DNA of 64,000 nt from Lamellibrachia satsuma. Its lineage: Eukaryota > Annelida > Polychaeta > Sabellida > Siboglinidae. Positions 57,301-63,200 of the stretch are shown here, one piece after another (the first letter of the stretch is position 1; every line of letters begins with the position of its first letter). The notes under the pieces were generated by a model. The model saw only the letters and a program-made list of their open reading frames with translations. It did no database searches and was not told the DNA's origin. The stretch spans positions 4,709,536 through 4,773,535 of the forward strand of contig BSQZ01000018.1 of assembly GCA_033239005.1 (NCBI GenBank). Reading direction: 5' to 3'. The position numbers and the translations under genes are program-made.

Positions 57301-60183
57301 CAGACTGTCTGTCAAGATGAGTGTGGGGTAGCTTGAGAGTTAGAGTGCCAGACCATCAGTCAAGACGAGTGTGCGGTAGCTTGAGGGTTAGAGTGCCAGA
57401 CCATCAGTCAAGGCGAGTGTGGGGTAGCTTGAGGGTTAGAGTGCCAGACCATCAGTCAAGGCGAGTGTGGGGTAGCTTGAGGGTTAGAGTGCCAGACCGT
57501 CAGTGAATACGAGTTCACCTACTACCTTTTTGAAACTTGGGCAGTTTCATTCACACTGTGTGTTGCTCCAATTCACTCAGCAATATAAATGAGTACTTGT
57601 CTATAGACGGTGGTGAATATAATACATACAAAAGAATAATCTTGATGCAGTAATTGCAGCCTGACTGAAGTTGAGTTGGTAATGCAATCAACAGGTCTGC
57701 CAGGAGTGGAGCATAAGGCGCTTTGAGCAGTCCCTTTGGAGTCATTGTTTACTTGCAGGCAATGACCCGCCAGAGTTCCTCCGCTCCACCGCAACAACCC
57801 AAATCAAAACAGTCCTTAATGCAAACAAATTAATAAACCTCCAAGCTACGGACTCAACACCAGGCGACATCAAGTTCAGCGTGATCATTAAGAACGCAGC
57901 TGGGACCCCACGCATGGTGCCACTGACTGCCAAGAAGGAGGCAGATGGTTTATATAAGGCGACATTCCATTGGATGCCCGAGTCAGGTGACACACTGCTG
58001 GAGTATCATGCAGAAGACGGCGCTGGAGCTCAGAGCATTCTTACTCCATATGTGCTCATGTGTAACTGTTTGAATGATGGAACGTGTGACAGCACAACGA
58101 TAAGCGTAAGTCTACCAGTAGAGTCTGAAACCTAAGCATTTTCACAGTGCCAATTAAATGCTATGTGTCTGTCAAGTAATCTGTTCTTATAAGCATACAC
58201 CAAAATTGTTTTCTCTAGACAATAATTTAACTGTTTAACACTAGTGGTGTCATTTGGTGACTACTGTAGAACAACTGAAAAGTGGTGCCAACTGTTTAAC
58301 ACCAGATGGTGACACTCCACGATAGTCAAATTATAATAATTATGGATCCTGCAGATTAAAAAGGGAGTGTACACTAATTATTGCATAATAGGTCAAATAC
58401 ACTATTTTGTAATGGAAAATTCCTTGAGAGATACTAATCTATAAAAAAAAACATGAAAAGGTGGTTAAGGGAAGAGAGTTGAATGTTTATCTGATGTGTG
58501 GACTATTTCAGGGATGGCGTGGGAACATTGCCTATGGTTTATGTGAGTGTCTTCCCGGCTGGACTGGAATGTTGTGTGACACAGAGATTGAAGCCTGTGA
58601 AGTAAAACACTGCTTCGGAGGTACGACGACCTACACTCGCTGTTTACATAGTTTACTCTCAAGATATGGTTTGACATTTTTCTTTGAAGTTATGCAAACA
58701 AAATACTTGTTGTAGTCAGTTCAGCACAATAGTGGGATGCTACAATAAGACTCACTGTTTATTTAATTGAGATTTCACCAACCCATGTCATGACAATCTC
58801 ATCATACTTAGTATTCTCTTTGGAAATTGTCTACAGCTGTTGTGTTTGGAACAGCAAGGTCAATATTCAAATAACAGGTAACAGTCAAATTATATTAAAG
58901 AAATTGTGGTTTATTAAAGCGTCATTTGATTGGTCAAGAAGTTAGAATAGATATAGTTTATGTTATGTTTAGTACATATAGTTTATATTATATATCATGA
59001 TTTTACTATTAAATCTTCTTTTGAAGCCACACTGGAATTCTTCCAGCCGGCATATTAAAACTTATCCTGTGAATAACTGAGATGTGTGTTGACAGCCTGC
59101 ACTGACCTGAATGCGACATACATGAAAGCTGTGAAGGACGTGAAGGGCTACAGGTGCGAGTCATGTCCAGAAGGACTGGAAGGCGACGGGACAACCTGTT
59201 TCGGTAACTATGCTCAAGTTTCATTCACTCCAATAATGGGCAGTAGTAGAATATGATATGTCATAGAAATAAATAATAAGCCACTATAATGCTCACTTCA
59301 TAGTCGGAACAGATTTGTAAATTGGTATCAGTGTTTTGTTTGCAAGTAGGTTAGGACATATTGTCATAACTGACTTGTTGGTTAGTCAACGTTTGTCTCA
59401 TTAGAAGATAAATTTATGTAAATAACGGAACTAGCATGGTCTATATTCTCTTGTTGTCCCACATACAATCACTGCACTCTTGAAAAATTTGTATTGCATT
59501 TAAGAATGTTATAACAATTGATGCCTGGCAACTTTGATTTATTCATTCAAATTCTGAGGCTGAAAAATACCTTAAACTCAAACCTTTACTTTAAGAATAG
59601 ACCCTAAAACAACCTTATGACATTGATGACGGGATGGCAATTGTGTCCCTAGAGCCCTTTATCTCAAGAAGTCTGGCTATGGAGGAAACAAGAAATGTTT
59701 TTCTTTGCCATAAAACAGTTCTTTTTAGGAGATCTAACAGTATTTGAAAATAAGACCTTCCATTTAGTTCAGAAAATTATTCTGTGTAGCTATGCATGTC
59801 TAAACTATTGTTGAATTTATTAATATGAAAACAGTGGTTACATTATTTTGAAATCAGTGGCTACATTATTGTGTTAATTTGAAAGCAGTAGCTATGTTAT
59901 TTGTTAATTTTAAAAATAAAAATTTTAGTCTTCAATGGTGACGTGTTTGTGTAATTTTGAAGATGTTAGCTATATTATTGCGTTCGTTATTTCATCAGAT
60001 GTGAATGAGTGTTTGCTGGGACTGAGGGACAAGAGGAGACATAAATGTGTACAGAGATGTGACAATATAGCGGGCAGCTACAAGTGTTCTTGTCGCCCAG
60101 GCTGGCTTCTCAGTTCAGATGGACACACCTGCTTAGGTGAGTGACAAACCAGAAGTCTTCTTCGTGAAAATGTTCATAAAGTT

Positions 60184-60231
<48 letters not shown>

Positions 60232-60249
60232 AACTTTATGAACATTTAA

Positions 60250-60299
<50 letters not shown>

Positions 60300-63200
60300 T
60301 TACGATTTTCTTCAACCACAACTATTTAGATTACTTACTCAACATTTCGACTGTCATCGGCAGCCTTCATCAGGAATTCTGGGACAGCTACTTCTTCCTT
60401 TGCCAATGGCAGTCGAAACGTTGAGTAAGTAATCAAAATCATAATTGAGAAGTCCTCTTGTGAGGATAGCTGGTGGGAGAAGTAACCACCACAGCTGTTG
60501 CATTATTGACCACTAGATAGGAAAGCTTTAGTGTGTGGCTCCAAGCAGTGTCCATTAATTAGCAAGATTAGCATGTTGCAGGCAGTTGGGCATAAATCTT
60601 GGTTTAATTGAAGAAATGGTTTGTCTGTGTTTTGTTTCTTATTAAAAATACAGGATATGATTATACATTTCTTATTAGAATCTTGTTATCCACATGGCCG
60701 CTAAATTTCCCACAGATACTCTCACAATTGTCGCAGTATTGAGCCTGGTGCATTGATTAAGCTGCAGAGTCCTAGTGGCCAAGCTTATGTGGTGTGTTGT
60801 TGACTATGATCAGCCATAAAGAACATGTCAATGACAATGACTTTCAAAGATTAAACTTACGTGGTGTGTTGTTGAATATGATCAGCCATAAAGAACATGT
60901 CAATGACAATGACTTTCAAAGACTAAACTTATGTGGTGTGTTGTTCAATATGATCAGCCATAAAGAACATGTCAATGACAATGACTTTCAAAGACTAAAC
61001 TTATGTGGTGTGTTGTTCAATATGATCAGCCATAAAGAACATGTCAATGACAATGACTTTCAAAGATTAAACTTATGTGGTGTGTTGTTCAATATGATCA
61101 GCCATAAAGAACATGTCAGTGACAATGACTTTCAAAGATTAAACTTATGTGGTGTGTTGTTGAATATGATCAGCCATACAGAACATGTCAGTGACAATGA
61201 CTTTCAAAGATTAAACTTACGTGGTGTGTTGTTCAGTATGATCAGCCATACAGAACATGTCACTGACAATGACTTTCAAAGATTAAACTTATGTGGTGTG
61301 TTGTTCAATATGATCAGCCATACAGAACATGTCAGTGACAATGACTTTCAAAGATTAAACTTATGCGGTGTGTTGTTGAATATGATCAGCCATACAGAAC
61401 TTGTCAGTGACAATGACTTTCAAAGATTAAACTTATGCGGTGTGTTGTTCAATATGATCAGCCATACAGAACATGTCAATGACAATGACTTTCTAAGATT
61501 AAACTTATGTGGTGTGTTGTTGAATATGATCAGCCATAAAGAACATGTCAATGACAATGTCTTTCAAAGACTAAACTTATGTGGTGTGTTGTGTAATATG
61601 ATCAGCCATAAAGAACACGTCAGTGACAATGACTTTCAAAGATTAAACTTACGTGGTGTGTTGTTCAATATGATCAGCCATAAAGAACATGTCAATGACA
61701 ATGACTTTCAAAGATTAAACTTATGTGGTGTGTTGTTGAATATGATCAGCCATAAAGAACATGTCAGTGACAATGACTTTCAAAGATTAAACTTATGTGG
61801 TGTGTTGTTCAATATGATCAGCCATACAGAACATGTCAGTGACAATGACTTTCAAAGATTAAACTTATGTGGTGTGTTGTTCAATATAATCAGCCATAAA
61901 GAACATGTCAGTGACAATGACTTTCAAAGATTAAACTTATATGGTGTGTTGTTTAATATGATCAGCCACAAAGAACATGTCAATGACAATGACTTTCAAA
62001 GATTAAACTTATGTAGTGTGTTGTTCAATATGATCAGCCATAAAGAACGTGTCAATGACAATGACTTTCAAAGATTAAGAATATGATTTCAAGATATATG
62101 TGACCTGCTCCATTGATATCAGAAATAAGTCAGAAATGCTGAGCCTGGCTATTCCACTTCAAAGTATGCGAAGGGGTAAATTTGGCTGCGATGGCAGATT
62201 TTCAGGCTTTGATGTTTTTAATTAGCCTAACTATCCTAAATTGCTGTCATGATGTTTCATAGAGTATGAATATCTTAATGAACAAAGACGAAGGAAACTT
62301 TGTTGAATTCAAATGATTTGTATCCACTGCACATCGCGTCCACCCCACCATATCCCGAAAACCTGTAAAATTGTCTTTCACGTGATACCTTTATCTCAAA
62401 ATGTAATTTTCCGACCTATTCCTGCTTCGATGGAGCAGGTCATATGAATAAAGGCATAGGGGTGGTCACAGGTTTGTGGGTGACCTTGTGGCGAAATGGC
62501 CCCACCTGTTTGTAATTAAATTTGTGTATTGGTGGTGGAATGTCTGTATTCTTTGCATTACATGTTCATGACGACTTTTTGATGTATATATGTTATCGTC
62601 ATGCTTGTAGGAATGTGGGCTCTGAGAAACTTGCCGGACGGGGCTGTACATGTGTTCAGTTCCTGTCTGGTTTGCTTGAGGAGCTCACATTCCTGTTAAT
62701 GTTCTTCCCAAAGTGGCTGCGTGATAAGCAGTCCACTTTGCAATAAAAAACGTCATTTATTTGGCCTGTTTCAATTCACTGCTACATCGGACTTGTGTTG
62801 GTTATTGCATAAATGAATTTGTGCAACTCACCAGGTGCATAACAATTTTTATGAAATAACCAAGACAGGTCGTCGTTAAACTTGCCCTGGGTGTCCGAGA
62901 CTACACCGGAACTATTTGGCCAAATAAATTGTATTACTCCGCGCTAGCCATCCAATCACGGCTTAGCGGAAACCAGTTCAAACCAGAGCCAGTAGCTTGA
63001 ATCTTTCACTCCTGATTCAGTCTCTGCATTGCGAAGTTGTGACTAAAAATTGTCTCTCGAAATCCGCCCTCCTCCCCACCTTTCTTCCTTATTCTCAAGG
63101 CTTAGTTTAAATGCGATTGTACATCGTTGATGAAATAGGAAGTTGGAAGATGTCGAAACCGCTTTCCCCACTTTTGGCCTTATATAAGATGAACACGGGG

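Noticed and set aside
10965..57735. tRNA genes at SINE heads
   Set aside because: Box A and box B are present but there is no cloverleaf, the same downstream body follows each time, and some copies lack box B.
60794..62086. A 430-residue repetitive protein
   Set aside because: Same reasoning: a 72-bp period and variable residues between units, lying in an intron between EGF exons. Kept only as a finding.
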